Source of the DNA: Neelides folsomi
Lineage: Eukaryota; Arthropoda; Collembola; Neelipleona; Neelidae
Direction: 5' to 3'
NCBI GenBank assembly: GCA_034687125.1
Contig: JAQGBZ010000550.1
Location: 1 to 33,140, forward strand
Length of the DNA stretch: 33,140 bases
Shown: positions 11,998-22,884 of the stretch, piece after piece
Layout: each line of letters starts with the position of its first letter
Numbering within the stretch: position 1 is the stretch's first letter
Translations under genes and position numbers: made by a program
The notes under the pieces: model-generated
Databases searched by the model: none
What the model saw: the letters and a program-made list of their open reading frames with translations, nothing else
What the model was told of the DNA's origin: nothing

Positions 11998-12047
11998 ATT
12001 AACTAAATTAACTACAATTAAAATTAACTAAGTTAATTACAATTAAA
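11998..12047. repeat. Direct duplication of 25 bp next to the receptor start
   Basis: Two 25-bp units (11998-12022 and 12023-12047) begin ATTAACTAARTTAAYTACAA and differ at two positions. Looser copies extend left to about 11930. The array ends 26 bases before the receptor ATG, so in a mature transcript with this leader it would lie in the 5' untranslated region. Confidence 0.85.
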
Positions 12048-12072
12048 ATGTGGATAAAAAATTAAATAAACA

Positions 12073-12426
12073 ATGTCTGACGGAGTAACAGAAGAATTTC
12101 CAAATTGGTTTTCTGACCCTCAAGAACTTCGATGGTTCATCAGCTACATTAACGGGAGCGATGGGATTTTGCGGGAAGTTGAGGAATCGGAGAATGGGAG
12201 TTTATATCGGAATGAAACCATTGCCGGCGAACCCGTGGGTGTCACTTGGTCCGCCCTTCTTCTCCTCGTCTTTCCCCTCTTTACGGTTTTCGGGAACGTT
12301 TTGGTGATTATGAGCGTAAAACGGGAGCGGTCGCTGCAGAACGTGACGAATTACTTCATTGTGAGTTTGGCCGTGGCAGATCTCCTCGTTGCGTCAGGAG
12401 TCATGCCCTTCGCTGTCTACTTCATA
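12073..12426 (+). CDS. Dop2R: D2-like dopamine receptor, first coding exon (partial)
   Basis: This exon encodes residues 1-118 of a class A G-protein-coupled receptor for dopamine, a plasma-membrane receptor that in this family couples to Gi/o and lowers cAMP. Residues 1-57 form an extracellular N-terminus with three N-glycosylation sequons (N27-G-S, N41-G-S, N47-E-T). TM1 is about 59-83 with the GNVLV core (N75 = N1.50). Loop 1 carries KRERSLQ (83-89). TM2 is about 92-117 with [10 protein letters not shown] (D103 = D2.50) and VMPFAVY (110-116). The pattern [18 protein letters not shown] plus VMPFAVY is typical of invertebrate D2-like receptors and separates it from octopamine, tyramine and D1-like receptors. 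The ATG is preceded in frame by TAA at 12067-12069 and has an AAACAATG context, so the start is well supported unless a further 5' exon exists. TM3-TM7 are not in the window as far as I can see, so the gene is partial here. The gene symbol is by family resemblance. Confidence 0.93.
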
Positions 12427-12432
12427 GTAAGA
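12427..12432 (+). other. 5' splice donor of receptor intron 1
   Basis: GTAAGA follows codon 118 in phase 0, at the point where receptor similarity stops and AT-rich sequence begins. The open frame runs on to 12483, but the read-through residues ([17 protein letters not shown]) do not resemble the expected start of the first extracellular loop. An intron at the end of TM2 fits other D2-type receptor genes as I recall them. Confidence 0.88.
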
Positions 12433-12521
12433 AAACACTTTTACATTTACTCACAAACTTCCATTAACAGATCAAACAAATGAAAAACTCATGAATTTCT
12501 TTAAATTCCCTTTATTTATAA

Positions 12522-12766
12522 AATTCGGTGAAAATCGGTGAATTCGGTTAAATAGCCTAAATTCGGTTAAATTGATTAAATTCGATTAAAAGTCTAAATT
12601 CGGTTAAAAGCATGAATTCGATTAAATAGGCTAAATTGGTTAAAAGCCGAAATTTGGTTAAATAAGCTAAATTCGGATGAATTCAGTTAAATCGGATGAA
12701 TTCGGTTAAATCGGACAATGTCGGTTAAATTCAAAAGATTCGGTCAAAATCGGGCAAATTCGGTTT
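12522..12766. repeat. Degenerate tandem repeat, AATTCGGTTAAAT type
   Basis: About 12-15 diverged copies of a 12-24 bp unit containing AATTCGGTTAAA, variously AAATTCGATTAAAAG or GATGAATTCGGTTAAATCG, occur here. It starts 95 bases inside the inferred receptor intron. Related units occur at 18901-19007 and 29896-30015. Confidence 0.88.
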
Positions 12767-15187
12767 ATTTATTTATTCGAAGATTTCGGAGTAAATTAAG
12801 TAAATTGGGTTTTGGCGCATTAAGGTAAAGAATATAATTTAGTTAATTCGGAAATTCGGGTTTTTGAATGAGGAAAAAATAATTCAGTAAATTCGATTCC
12901 TCTTCCGTCCGGCGTAATTCAAAAAAAGTCCTGGGATTGAAAAAGAAAGAAAAAAGTTTGTAATTTAAGAAAAGTTCTTTTAATTTATTGAATAGAAAAA
13001 GTCGAACAAAAGGGAAAACACAAAGTTTGGATAAAAACTATTAAAAGCGGAGATTCAAACCTTAAGGTTTTTTTATCTAAATGCATTAATTCATTCAATC
13101 CAACTTCCAACTTTGCTGCTTTTCAATTCAAAAATTTCAATTGTAAGCAGAAAAATTTAACTTAAAGAAAATAAAACATTTCTCCTAAAATTCACATTTT
13201 TCCCAAATTCTCAATATTTTGAGTTTGACAAAATAGCAGACATTTTATTTATGCTAATTTATTGAAGCGATTTTAAGAGGAATTTCAAAACACTTCTATA
13301 AGAATGCAACGTGTTTCTCATTTCATTATTTATTTTTTCACACGCTTCACTTTTTTACAAAGAAATCCTTTGATTTTCCATAAAGGGAATATTTTCAATG
13401 CTTTCCCATTTTTCTATTCAATTTGACAAAGAAATGAATTTTGGATATAGCGGAATTTATCAATAGAAGAAAGGCGGGATTTTTAAAAAAGAAATCACGG
13501 GATTTGAAAAAGAGAAGGTGGGGTTTTTGAAAAACAGTTTTTTACAGATTTTGTTTGATATACTTACATAATGTAGAATTAGAAATAAACAGCATTTTTA
13601 ATTTGATATGATTTATTCTAAATTGACGATAATTTACTGTTTTTGTGAATAATGAGAGTTTTTATGGGTTGAATTAAACATTAAATTATTTAGAATTCAT
13701 TGACGTAGCTTTGGTTGATTTCAATAGGGAAGTTTGTAGAGTGATTTTTTTCCTTTACCTAACTTATAGCGAATATCTACGGAAGTGTTTGTGGAGTGTT
13801 TTTGGATTGATGATCAATCTCCGGTTTTTCCAAAGTTCCTTCCCTTTTGCCGGGTGACAAACGACTGGTTGGAATAACTCTTTTCATTCCAACTCCTTTA
13901 TTTCCTATACAAAAACACGTGAGGAATTCATGAGATGTTTATGGTCACAAAAGTAATGGAATTGGAAAATGACCCAACTCCAAATTTACTTCCTTTTTAT
14001 TCCATACGTCTTTTTACAACTAAATTCAAAAACAATTGTAAATATAATTTTCATTTAATATTAATAAACGAATAAAATCTTTTTCAAACAAAATGAAACT
14101 TTTATTTATTAATTCTAAAAAATTTATATTATATTATATTTAAATGAATAATTAATTATTATTTTAAAAACACAATTTACAAATTTTAACAATCATGATC
14201 ATTTTTATATATAATATATTCATATCTTAATATGCAAATTTTTGCTAAATACAAATTTATTTAAATTTTACTAAAATGAATAGGTTTTGTATATTAAGGG
14301 AATTTTGTAAGGAATTTTGTATATTAAAGAGCGAGATCAATTGAAGTGATGATTTTAAAATGAAATTAAATTGAGCAAATTGTAATTGTGGAATCGTCGT
14401 GTTTCAGCCGTAGATTTCTCTTCATCATCTCTCGGTTGAATTGAATTCATTTTGACTCGTTTGTTTAATTGAGACTTCAATTCTATACAAATTATTCTTC
14501 AATCGTTTGGTCCTTTCTCCCCAACGCCTTTCCCAAGTTCCATGGAAGATTTATGTAAATGATTTATTCAACTTACTCTTCCACATTAATTGGATTACCA
14601 ACAACTTTTATACAACTAAATTATTTAACTTTATTTAATTTATTCAACCAAATACGCAATAAATGTAATAAAAACAAAATTCTATTCAAATTCAGTTCAC
14701 ATTTCCTAATAATTAAATAATAATTTTCTGACAATTAAATTATAATTTTCCTATTGTTGTATTTACAATATTTATATAATGTGCATTTATTATATTTTTT
14801 AATAATAAGCCTAAGTATATATTCTAAAAAAAAGTATTTTTCAGTAAAACAAACTTTTATTAAAAAGTTGTCAACAACTCAAAAATAAAACTAAAATAAT
14901 AAAAGCTTAAAGTTTATGAAAAGTTTACTAAACTTTTTTTGATGGAAATATTTTGTCTCAATATCATAAAGGGTTTTGTTGAAGTAGTTGAGTTTTAATG
15001 TTTTTTGTATCTCCGCTAGGGAACATTTATTTGACATGAATTGTTTTGGGTGAGTTTGAGTTTGTTTCTCCCTTTTTTGGAAATCCATTAAATGTTCAAA
15101 TACTCCCACAGCTCTTTTCTCATCTCCCAACTCCTTTTGTTAACGACGGAAGAAAATGTAAAATCCTCTTCATGACATATCCAGAAC
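12767..15187. other. AT-rich inferred intronic stretch
   Basis: There is no gene-like signal. GC-richer patches at 13790-13880 and 14390-14540 contain no recognisable exon; I looked specifically for the receptor's TM3 segment (conserved CD...D..., SI.NL.AIS.DRY) and did not find it. The frame at 14891-15130 (minus) lacks coding character. Confidence 0.55.
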
Positions 15188-15414
15188 ATGGAATGGATCT
15201 TTAGTATTAAGTCTTTTAACAATGAAGTCACAATGATGAGGGCGAGGAAAATTGCCATACAAAATTCCGCATCTTCCCAACTTACTCATCCAGAGAGATC
15301 TCGTAAAGGAATTGCTAATTTGGAGTTCAAAGGTTTCCTCCTTCACTTACAACTTCAAAGCTCCGCAGGGGATTCAATTTGATTATAAAATGACATTCAT
15401 CGGCTAAATTATAA

Positions 15415-15500
15415 TATGCGAAAATGTATGGTATGTACATGTATGGTATAGTATCAGTATATGTACATGTATTATGTATGGTATGGTATATGAACCATTT
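15415..15500. repeat. GTATG/TATGGTA microsatellite-like block
   Basis: Irregular copies of ATGTATGGTATG and ATGTACATGTAT make overlapping palindromes. This is the same class as the blocks at 15950-16310 and 23870-23990. Confidence 0.75.
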
Positions 15501-15709
15501 TGGTACAAATAATAATAATATAATTATTCCCCAAGGTGTAATATCTTGTACTTAAATTTTGATTTGAATATTTTGAAATTTTGAATATTTTGAGATTTTG
15601 AGATTAAAATTTTCCCGGGCCTAAATTAAATATGGCGATGGATTTTCATATATTTAGAGAATGGAATATTTTTTCATGAACTCTTCGGGGTTGATCACAA
15701 TTTTGTGGA

Positions 15710-15940
15710 TTGGGAATAAAAAGGGAGTTTTTTCGCCCGGGTGATTTCGAATTCACCCAATTCCTCACACATGATGACATGAGAATTCATCTAATGGCTC
15801 AAGAACCAGCCGGGGAAAATTCTCATCTCTTTTTACGCACCTTTGAACACCAAATGAAGACTCCTTATATATCCAATCCAATATCACCGTATAAACCAAG
15901 TGTATATAAACTTTCCTATATCATCCCTCTACTTACTTAA
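15710..15940 (+). other. Coding-like patch of unknown meaning
   Basis: The + strand is open for 76 codons, and the 50-codon middle portion (about 15719-15870) has ordinary protein composition, including FRPGDFEFTQFLTHDDMRIH. It lacks a recognisable domain, and the 3' end runs into Tyr/Ile-rich repetitive sequence. It may be a chance frame in a locally GC-richer patch. Confidence 0.12.
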
Positions 15941-15949
15941 ATACACACC

Positions 15950-16310
15950 TATCCTAATATATGGTACATACAATAATGACACACTGTATATGTAGTATAC
16001 ACACATTTGTTATTTTATAGGTACGATGTATCATATTCATTATATGGAACAATGTGATAATAGCATATTGTTCAAAACCTTATGTTCATCATAAGAAATA
16101 AATATGATCCCAGATGATAAATACTCATATAATTTTATATATACATAGTGTATGAAAAAATGAGTAGATTAGTAAATAGTAGCAGTATGCATATGGTACT
16201 TAAAGTAAACTAATAGTTAATGTATATCAAGTGTATATAATGTATGTAGGATATGTATGTTATATGAAATATATGAATTTCTCCTGTATGAGAAATATGT
16301 ATGTGAACAT
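15950..16310. repeat. ATAC/GTATA-rich low-complexity block
   Basis: Dense irregular repeats of ATATGGTACATAC, TATATGTAGTATACAC and GTATGTAGGATATGTATG cover this stretch. No gene is present. Confidence 0.65.
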
Positions 16311-17105
16311 ATAAGAGAATTCTCCCGAATGAGGAAATCATTTGGGAATAAAAGAGTCAATGGGTTGTAATGGAAAGGGAGGTGAAGCTCATGAATATAG
16401 ATGAAAATTCAATACATTTTTTTATCTCTTTCTCCTCATTAATCTCATTAAGACAATCAGCCTGTCAAGATTCAAAACACCAATCGATCTTTGATCAAAA
16501 TATAAAATATACTTTAATATAGGAATTTTATATAGTTTTAAAAGTTATTCTGATTTTAATACTGAAGTATGTTTTACTATATACAGGTATAACTATACCA
16601 TATATTAATCTTCTATATTATCAATTTATCACTGTATTGGAGATCATAATAGAAAACCTTACAAAATCTTATGGAAAAATCTTATATAGGGAAATCCTAT
16701 AAGAAAATTTTACAAAATTTTATAAGCAAATGTATGTTTAGTAAAAGGTTATAAGGAAAGTGTATGAAAATAAAATTGATGTAAAAGGATGTAAAAGAAG
16801 AGTCGCGATAAATCAAACTTAAGAGCGTTAATTGTAATTAATCTCGACAGTCATTGAATTAAGTTTGTTAAATGAGGACAAAGGGGGGGATTGGAGGTGA
16901 AGTGAAAAAGAGCTTTTAAAATGTTCCTTTCTTCATCCTTCTGTTCCTCCTTATTCAAATTCCCCTCCTTTAGTCCTTAAGGCTTTTTTCCTATCACCTG
17001 GAGCAGTTCAGATGTTCCAGGGACATCGAAGAAGAACACGATGGGGATAAATGGAGAAGATGAGGGAAATGAGTTTTCCAGCTAATTTATGTTGACTCGC
17101 TTAAA
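16311..17105. other. Mixed AT-rich stretch without a recognisable gene
   Basis: 16640-16740 repeats CTTATATAGGGAAAT-like pieces. A GC-richer patch at 16990-17070 is open on both strands for about 30-35 codons (minus strand containing FFFDVPGTSELLQVIG), too short to assign. Confidence 0.4.
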
Positions 17106-17431
17106 ATCCTCATTTGACTCGCCAAATAACCGAGGAGGAGAAACCAACTCGAAACCAAAGGTTGGAAACCAAAGGTTGAAAGACGAAGGGAAAGACGAAG
17201 GCCAAACCGAGGTTTAAAGGCGAAATGTTCAAAAGGAGAGGAAAGCGAAGGAGTTGAATGGAAACCTCCCGGGCTTTTTGGTAGCCGGGCATTAGAGATT
17301 CCAATTTGTTTGGAGAACTGGGCGGGGTTTTCGGTATAAACTTGAAATCTGGAGAAATTAACTCACTTGACTCACAACCGTTTCTTGGACTCTCCGCCCT
17401 TTCCATTTCAAAACTAATTTTTCGTCGAACT

Positions 17432-17548
17432 GAAGATCTCTCGCAAAGATCTCTATTAAATCTCTATAAGATTTATATAAGATGTATCTATGTTTATAGC
17501 ATTAGATCTTTCTGTCTGATCTCTCTATAAGATTACTCTATAAATTCT
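17432..17548. repeat. Degenerate repeat, AGATCTCTATAA core
   Basis: Imperfect copies of AAGATCTCTATTAAATC, CTCTATAAGATT and GATCTCTCTATAAGATTAC recur. The preceding patch 17110-17410 is GC-richer with overlapping frames on both strands but shows no domain. Confidence 0.6.
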
Positions 17549-18900
17549 GCGTGATAAATGTGATAAATATCTATTTCCTATCTCTTTCGTATTAACTCAA
17601 TAAGGGAGTGAATATATATATATGTATGGTTATATGGTATAGTTATTACATAGTGAATAAACTTAGATCTTTCCATTTCCATTTATAGTGTCTGAAGAGT
17701 CAATGGAGCAAAAGGAGAATATCTAATAATGAGGAATAAATGATTTCTCCTTTGATCTCTAACAATTATTTCATCCCATTTTATTACATTCATAGTTAAA
17801 TTACTATACAAATGCCCTTCAAGATCAAATATCTTTATTCACAATCAATTTCACCATTGTAAATTTCATCAATGTAAATATAGATATATTCTATTTCACA
17901 CTTTAATTAATTTGGGATTTAATTCAATACCAATACTATTCATTAGTTAAAGTTACTATCTACAAATGCAACGAATTTAATACTCATCGTATCATATTAC
18001 AGGTAACGGTTACATATTACATGTTACGTTTCTCGGTTTTCTCTTTAAAGTGTTTAAATATTTCATTTAATGGCAGATTTAATTTATTTGATACTTTTTA
18101 ATGTCCAAATGCTCTTAACATTTATTACAAATTGCCTTAATATAAAATTTATCATTGATTTACTGCCGAAGATAAGGAGAAGATTAAAGCCCATTCGTGT
18201 AAATTAAAATAAATTAAATATTTTTATATGAGAAGCTTATAATGTTATAATATGGAAAATGTAAGGAAAATATTTGGTGATATTTAGAGATATAAATTTA
18301 TGAAATATCCGTCAGCAAATATATAAAATTATGTAAAAAAGTAGGAATAATAAAATTTCTATGAAGACAGTAAAATGGGTAAAATGAAGGGAATTATTAT
18401 AAAATGAATATTTCTTATGCGAGTTGTTATTTGAGTTCTTCGTTCTCTTTGAGTTCTCTTTGGAGAGAGTGAATGTCTAAAGTGAGTGTAAAGAAAAGAA
18501 AAGGGTTCTGTATTTCTCCTTCTCTTTTCCTGAGGAGCTTTGGGTGGAGCGTTATAGGAATATAAATTGCCTCATATTTCACGTCCAAACTTAAAGAGCC
18601 AGCTGTTGAAAAAAGTGTTCATACGACGAGGGCCGAATTGAATCATAAAATAAAAATAAAATTAAAATAATTAAAATAATTACACAAATAAAAACTAATA
18701 AAATAATTACACAATTTTTAAAAAAAATCATTATTAAATAATATTTAGTTGTAAAGGGAAACGAAATCAGAATTTGGATTTTGAATCCCGGAGGTTAAAA
18801 TTGAACACATTTGAAGAAAATGGATGAAAGTGGGAAGAAGTAATTTTCCGTGTTGATAAGGAAGACCTTCCGGGCGTGTCTTTTGATTCACCATGGTTCA
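17549..18900. other. AT-rich stretch without a recognisable gene
   Basis: Short TATATATATATGTATGG at 17612-17628 and an AATAAAATTAAAATAATT run at 18648-18720 are the only notable sequences. No coding signal is seen. Confidence 0.5.
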
Positions 18901-19007
18901 ATTTGGTGAATTTGGTGAAATTTAGTTCATTTGGTGAAATTCGGTGAAATTCGGTGAAATTTGGTGAATTCGGTAAAATTCGGTGCATTTGGTGAAATTC
19001 GGTGAAT
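18901..19007. repeat. Tandem repeat, GGTGAAATTC unit (10-11 bp)
   Basis: About ten copies of a 10-11 bp unit GGTGAAATTC / GGTGAATTC / GGTGAAATTT occur head to tail. On the minus strand they encode a spurious FTEFHRISPN repeat in two frames. It is immediately followed by a run of 12 G at 19017-19028. Confidence 0.9.
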
Positions 19008-19016
19008 GTTCATCGT

Positions 19017-19028
19017 GGGGGGGGGGGG
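19017..19028. repeat. Homopolymer of 12 G
   Basis: Twelve consecutive G form a notable run in DNA this AT-rich. It is likely length-variable and prone to sequencing error, so frames crossing it are unreliable. Confidence 0.9.
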
Positions 19029-19069
19029 AGTTTGTGGGAATTTGCCATCAAATCTCTCATGATGTTGAA

Positions 19070-19279
19070 ATGATGTCGGGGAGTTTGACCGAGGGAGAAA
19101 TGAAGGAGATTCCTCACGATCCACACGAAGCACACGAAGGTCGAGAACGTGAACGTGGACGGGAACGTGAAGGAAGTGAAAGTGCTCTCTTTGAGATTAC
19201 CAATTACCTCAATCACTTTCTTAATGTCCCGCTCACCTCACACTTTAATCACCCACTTCTTCCCCCAATCCAAAAATAA
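19070..19279 (+). CDS. Unproven small open frame with RE-dipeptide stretch
   Basis: From a double ATG (19070, 19073) the frame encodes 69 residues. The first half is hydrophilic (MMSGSLTEGEMKEIPHDPHE) and is followed by GRERERGREREGSE at roughly 23-36 and a less polar tail to a TAA. The composition of the first half is unlike the usual AT-rich chance frames here. An Arg-Glu dipeptide stretch is common in RNA-binding and scaffold proteins but names no family. The underlying hexamer-like DNA repeat (GAACGT) could equally produce it without being coding. There is no splice or homology support. Confidence 0.2.
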   Translation: MMSGSLTEGEMKEIPHDPHEAHEGRERERGREREGSESALFEITNYLNHFLNVPLTSHFNHPLLPPIQK

Positions 19280-20130
19280 TATTAATTCTTATGGTCTTAC
19301 ACTCCGGGCCAAATGACCCCAATGACATTTACTTTATTTCTATTCCTCCGTTTTCCTTCTTTGAAGAGAAAGCCCCGAAAAACCCATTACATTAACCCGA
19401 ACCTAAAATACACAAAACTTCAATGTTTTTACAAGATATATCAAATTCAATATAATTAACATTATGTACCATATATACATACATATAATACAGATATATT
19501 TAATATGGGAAATTTGTATATATAGGAAATTTATATAGATAGAGAAAATTAACATTTACAGAATGTTAGACATTTAAAACTTGGCGGTTTTTGTAAATTG
19601 TAAGTTTAATGTTGTGAATCGTTAAAGAAAGTCTTTTGGGATCCTTTACATCGGAATTTGACAATTTGGGAAGGAATTTTGAAATTCCCGCGAGAGTCAC
19701 GTGGGTTGTTTACTACGTGCCGTGCATTTAGTAAATTTACTTCAATTACTTCAATGGCGCGAAGTTCATAAAGTTAAATGTCGTGGACGGGAACGAGGTG
19801 GAGAAACGATGTTGGTTTTATTTGTAACGAGTTGTTGAGCAAAGACATTAAATAAGGTCGAATTTTTTATCATTTGGGAAATGAAGGGAAAGGAAAAAGG
19901 TCCATCATTTTTGATTATCAACTTCCATGTTTTAACGCCTGGTCATATTTTATAAATGTCTAGGATTTCGGATTTAATCCGCTTTTATTCAACGCCGGCT
20001 TTTCACACTTTTCATTTTTCCCATTCACAATAATGATAAGTTATGAGGGGAGATTTGGTTTATTTATTTGTTTTCAGCCCGAAATTGTTAATGAGATCTG
20101 CCCATCCTTCTTACAACCAATTTAAACACA
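19280..20130. other. Stretch without a recognisable gene
   Basis: A TATAC-type patch lies at 19430-19510. A GC-richer portion at 19680-19830 contains a CACGTG E-box at 19698-19703 and a forkhead-like TTGTTTAC at 19706-19713. No open frame of note is seen. Confidence 0.4.
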
Positions 20131-21330
20131 AATCCTCCGATTCTTCACCGAACTCGGAACATCCGGACCGGAGAGAATTTGGGGCGGAAATTCCAATTTG
20201 GATACTTACAGTATTTTATTAAACATAAGTCTGATTCATTTAAAAGGAAATGGTCTAAAATTCACAATTTAAAATTCATAATTCAAAATTTTGCAAACAA
20301 AAAATTCGCAAGTGAAAAATTTGCAAAGGTCTCATTAATGAAAATTTGTTTTATTTAACTAAAAAGCAGCGAATTCCATAAAAAGTATAAAATCCTCCAA
20401 AAATGTTAAAAAGTATAGAAACCTATAAAAACTTTTGATTACCGTAAAAACGCATTAAATTGGAGAAATGGTTCTTAAATGAGCTTAAAAATTAAAATTG
20501 AGCAATCATAAACATTGGGTTTAAAAGGGAATAAAAAATGTGATGTGATGAAAATTCCGGATTTAACTTTTTGGGTTCTTATTAATTTTCTATTGGATGG
20601 GAGTGGAAGACGGGAATGAATTAAGAAAAAGGTCCTGGGTAAATAATAAGGAGAAAAAAAGAAAGATTTGTGCAATAAAAGAGGAACTGGAGGAATTTGG
20701 AAAGGCAATAGAAATGCAATTAAGGACAGAAAGGAAATGAATTGTTTTTCATCAAAAAATCCCCTTTAATCACTATAATAAAACTAACTAACTAAAAACA
20801 TATTACATATACCATACCCATACTAAAACTTTCTCCATATTTATTTAATATGAAATTTTCTGATACTGATACATTACTGTATATATTTTATATATCATTA
20901 TATTGATATTAATCTCTATAATAATATTAAAGACACATTTTGTGGACATCTGTCCATTTTTTTCCGTTAAAGTCGTTTTGTGCGGGGGTTGAATTTATTG
21001 TGCTTTTGATTAATGTGAGATTGATGTTGAGGAATTTGAGGATTTTTTGAGTTAATGAGGAGAAAGAAGTTTCTTAATCCATTTAATGAAACTTGATACT
21101 TTCCGAGAATCAACTCATTATTTGGAACAACTATTTAAAAACTTTGTTAATAATACAACCAACCTTGAGGCACTTCATACAAACTTTTACTTTTTATATA
21201 CTCACTTAATACAACTACAAATATGAAGTAAAAGGAATCCTTATGAAACAAAATATAGCTTACCAAACTTTACAAAGCCATTAAATCATTATAAAATAAT
21301 TTAGTATACAAGAATGATATATTGATATAT
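20131..21330. other. AT-rich stretch without a recognisable gene
   Basis: A GC-richer patch at 20135-20215 is open on the + strand for about 28 codons (SSDSSPNSEHPDRREF) but has no clear exon limits. Low-complexity ATATT/TATAC sequence is seen at 20800-20940. The minus frame at 20475-20708 is Phe/Pro/Leu-rich and unconvincing. Confidence 0.4.
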
Positions 21331-21331
21331 A

Positions 21332-21403
21332 CAGGGTGGGCCATAAGGATCTTTCTTTTTTATACAATTGTAAATTTAAAAAAGATACTTATGGCCCATC
21401 CTG
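21332..21403. mobile_element. 72-bp palindromic miniature element (TA target duplication), copy A
   Basis: The left end CAGGGTGGGCCATAAGGATC and the right end GATACTTATGGCCCATCCTG are inverted repeats with two mismatches, separated by a short AT-rich spacer. Both sides are flanked by TA, the target duplication of Tc1/mariner-type elements. It matches the reverse complement of copy B (31721-31795) along its length, spacer included, apart from a 4-bp deletion (GAAA), one extra T and a few substitutions. It has no coding capacity, so it depends on a transposase elsewhere. The superfamily is an inference from the TA flank and terminal sequence style. Confidence 0.9.
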
Positions 21404-22846
21404 TACATATAAAATGATATACCATATAAAGTTAAGTTATACGTTAAAGTTATATTTATTAATTTATTAAACATAATAAGCTAATAATAATAAGCAGCCG
21501 GATATTCCAAAAACTATTATCGTTTCTTAAAATATGTAATAATAAATATTATTTTTTAATTTTTAATTGGCGTTTATTTAATTTTAATTTGTGTTTATAT
21601 TTTTATTATTAATTTGCAAGTTTATTTTTAATATTAATTACATGATGTATTAATAATTATAAAGCTTGTTTCTTTGTTTGAGTTTACAAAGGTGTAATAA
21701 TGAAATTGTAACATTTTGATATTGGATTAATAAATATAAAGATGTTATAAAGTAGGTATATTAAGTATTAAGGGGATTTTTAATATTGTGAGTTTTAATT
21801 TCCTTCCAAGATTTGAGATGTAAGATGATCTGGGCCAAAGCGCATATTGAAATAAATTATCCTCGAATTACTCGCATGGATTTCCATGTGGAGCGGCGAA
21901 GGCCTCAAGTGCATTTGCTCCAATTTCCTTCAACTTCCAATCTCAAGAGTTGAAAAGAAATGGGAAAATGTGTAAAATGAGAACTGAGGTTAAGAAAGTA
22001 AAGAAAGGGAAAACATGTAAAGAACATCCAAAGTAGAAGTTAAAGGAATTTGCGAAATTACACCAAGGTTTGATTTCACTTTATTAAACTCAAATTCTCA
22101 ACTTTCCACTCAACAAAAGGGAATTGAGATTTAACCAAGGAAGGAACCAAACAAGGAACCAAAGAATAGCTAAAAGAGTTTAAAAAGAGTTAAAAAGAGT
22201 GGAAAAGAATTTAAAAAAGTTTTACATGTTTTTTGTGCTCCAACAAGGAACTTTCCCATGTCGGTTAGTTTTCTCTCCTTAAATACAAAATGTCTTTTCA
22301 TTAAATTGAGGCGTGGAATAAACGAAGGAAACTTTTTTAATATTAAAACCTGCAAAACTTCAAATTTGTGAAATTGAGAATTTCTTCTTTTAGTGTTCAA
22401 TCAACCTACGCATTTTAAATTAATTAAAACTTACGCAACGTTTACAATTTGGGTTTTTTTAAACAACGCTGCAAAATGATAACTGTTAATATTTTAATGG
22501 AAATTATTTTATAAAATAATTTTGAATTAGATTAATATGCGGATTTAAAAAGTATTTTAATATTTATTAATTAATTTTTCCAAAAATTCTGTTTTGTGTT
22601 TTTTGATTTTTGGTATTCAAAATCTTGCGAGATATTTTGAATTTTTTGAATCCCCATTAGTGTTAAATTAAGTTAATTGGGAGGGTATGAATAGAAATAG
22701 CGGAATAAAAAAGACAAATGAAGTTCATTTGTCAAATTCCAATGAATTTATGATGTTGAATTTACGGTTGTTTTATTGAAATTTAATGGATTTCTCTCCT
22801 GATTGAGACCTCAAATTCCTTTTTATGTAAATTTGGGTTTTACGAC
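21404..22846. other. AT-rich stretch without a recognisable gene
   Basis: 21480-21680 is strongly AT-rich with TTTTAATTTTTAATTGGCG-type sequence. 21830-21930 is GC-richer but without a convincing frame. The minus frame at 22170-22400 is Lys/Phe/Leu-rich and likely chance. Confidence 0.5.
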
Positions 22847-22884
22847 CTAGGTTTTTTCCGTCCATAAATTGGGAATTAGGAGCT

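Noticed and set aside
12427..12483. Read-through extension of the receptor frame past codon 118
   Set aside because: The GTAAGA donor sits exactly where family similarity ends, and the added residues ([14 protein letters not shown]) do not match the expected first extracellular loop.
18767..19133. Two minus-strand frames with repeated FTEFHRISPN
   Set aside because: These are direct translations of the 10-11 bp tandem repeat in two frames.
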